DNA from: Actinomycetes bacterium | GTDB taxonomy: Bacteria; Actinomycetota; Acidimicrobiia; Acidimicrobiales; Palsa-688 | NCBI GenBank assembly: GCA_021796905.1 | Contig: JAKABK010000129.1 | Location: forward strand, 1-6,011 | Direction: 5' to 3' | DNA: 6,011 nt | Part shown: one piece after another, positions 5,393 to 6,011 of the stretch | How positions within the stretch are numbered: the stretch's first letter is position 1 | How the letters are laid out: every line of letters begins with the position of its first letter | Notes under the pieces: generated by a model | What the model saw: the letters and a program-made list of their open reading frames with translations, nothing else | Databases searched by the model: none | What the model was told of the DNA's origin: nothing | Made by a program: the position numbers and the translations under genes

Positions 5393-6011
5393 GCGGCAGG
5401 TCGCCGGTGGCGGTCCGGGTGGTGCCGTGCTCCCGGTAGGAGGCGATCGTGTCCTCGGCGATCCTCATCCGGTGGACCTCGTCGGCCCCGTCGGCGAGGC
5501 GGCTCCAGCGAGCCTGTCTCAGCATGTCGGAGAGCGGGGTGTCGGTCGAGTAGCCGAGCGCACCGTGGACCTGGACCGCCCGGTCGACGATCCGCCAGAG
5601 GGTGTTGGCGACGAAGTGCTTGGCCATCGACACCTCGGTCCGCCACGGCAGGTCGTGCTCCAAGCGGTAGGCGGCGTGCAGGACCATGAGCTTGGCTTGG
5701 TACAGCTCGATCGCCGAGTCCGATACGAGCCACTGGACGCCCTGTTTGTCGGCGAGCAGCGACCCGTGCGAGTAGCGCTCGAGCGACCTTGCGACCATCA
5801 GGTCGAGGGCGGTCTCGCACTGGGCGATCCAGCGCATGCAGTGCGCCAGGCGGGCCGGCCCGAGGCGTGCCTGACCGAGCCGGTGCCCCTGTCCCCGCCC
5901 GCCGAGGAGCCGGTCGGCGGGTAGGCGGAGGTCGCTGATGCGGATCTCGCAGTGGTTGTGGCTGCCTGCCATCGTCTCGATGTCGCGTACCACCTCCCAG
6001 CCGTCGGCCGG
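5388..6011 (-). CDS. Acyl-CoA dehydrogenase, C-terminal half (partial, ACAD11-like)
   Basis: The visible 207 residues, open to the right edge, are the C-terminal half of an FAD-dependent acyl-CoA dehydrogenase (family length about 400 aa), which introduces an alpha-beta double bond into acyl-CoA thioesters in fatty-acid or related acid breakdown. Fragment numbering: middle beta-domain end GWEVVRD...HCEIRISDLRLPADRLLG (4-37); then the helical domain with ARLGPARLAHCMRW (48-61), ADKQGVQWLVSDSA (87-100), QVHGALGYSTDTPL (147-160) and DGADEVHRM (174-182). The combination LGPxRxxHCMRW plus DGxDEVHRM points to the ACAD10/11-like subgroup. By alignment with medium-chain enzymes the Asp of DGADEV stands where the catalytic Glu usually is; I believe this is usual for the subgroup, but I infer it from memory. 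The protein runs on past ADGWE to the edge, so the GTG at 5993 is internal. The substrate cannot be read from this half. It converges on the marR-type gene and shares its stop with a 16-bp repeat. Confidence 0.93.
   Translation of the reverse strand, partial: PADGWEVVRDIETMAGSHNHCEIRISDLRLPADRLLGGRGQGHRLGQARLGPARLAHCMRWIAQCETALDLMVARSLERYSHGSLLADKQGVQWLVSDSAIELYQAKLMVLHAAYRLEHDLPWRTEVSMAKHFVANTLWRIVDRAVQVHGALGYSTDTPLSDMLRQARWSRLADGADEVHRMRIAEDTIASYREHGTTRTATGDLPL

Noticed and set aside
5297..5924. Plus-strand frames opposite the acyl-CoA dehydrogenase (5297-5689, 5337-5924)
   Set aside because: The minus frame carries unmistakable dehydrogenase motifs through to the stop; the plus frames have none.

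Overview
The window is very G+C-rich with almost no intergenic DNA. It looks like a chromosomal piece from an actinobacterium. The RNase HII resembles actinobacterial RnhB, the reductase is of a type common in Actinomycetota, and TTG and GTG starts are frequent. An acidimicrobial lineage is my best guess from the mix of a four-cysteine hypothetical protein, an ACAD11-like acyl-CoA dehydrogenase and this base composition, but no marker gene settles it. I see no transposase, integrase, CRISPR array, tRNA or rRNA.

Layout. (1) Bases 2-190 are the last 62 codons of a plus-strand protein of uncertain identity. It runs tail-to-tail into rnhB with a 20-bp overlap, and a perfect hairpin follows its stop codon. 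(2) Bases 4748 down to 171 on the minus strand form one compact run of four genes: a 121-aa four-cysteine protein, an 881-aa predicted lipoprotein built of Asp-box beta-propeller repeats, a stand-alone RibD C-terminal-type reductase, and RNase HII (rnhB). The junctions are 1 bp, 45 bp and a 4-bp GTGA overlap, so they are probably one operon. The 45-bp junction carries a canonical G-quadruplex motif ending 2 nt before the reductase start. (3) Bases 4749-4833 form an 85-bp divergent promoter region between that operon and a MarR-family regulator (4834-5286, plus). Both sides show -10-like hexamers close to the start codons, as in leaderless actinobacterial transcripts. (4) Bases 5287-5387 separate the convergent marR-type gene and an acyl-CoA dehydrogenase. 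This gap holds a hairpin and an array of 16-bp-period repeats that reaches into the dehydrogenase stop codon. (5) Bases 6011 down to 5388 (minus) are the C-terminal half of the acyl-CoA dehydrogenase, whose start lies beyond the right edge.

How the parts may work together: the operon joins an envelope-anchored propeller lipoprotein and a possible metal-binding small protein to two housekeeping-type enzymes (a pteridine/pyrimidine-type reductase and RNA:DNA hybrid repair). The divergent MarR protein is the natural candidate regulator of the shared promoter region. No clear novel defence or metabolic system is visible. The items most worth a second look are the G-quadruplex at the reductase start, the lipoprotein architecture with its Ser/Thr-rich insert and single cysteine pair, the four-cysteine protein, and the 16-bp array.
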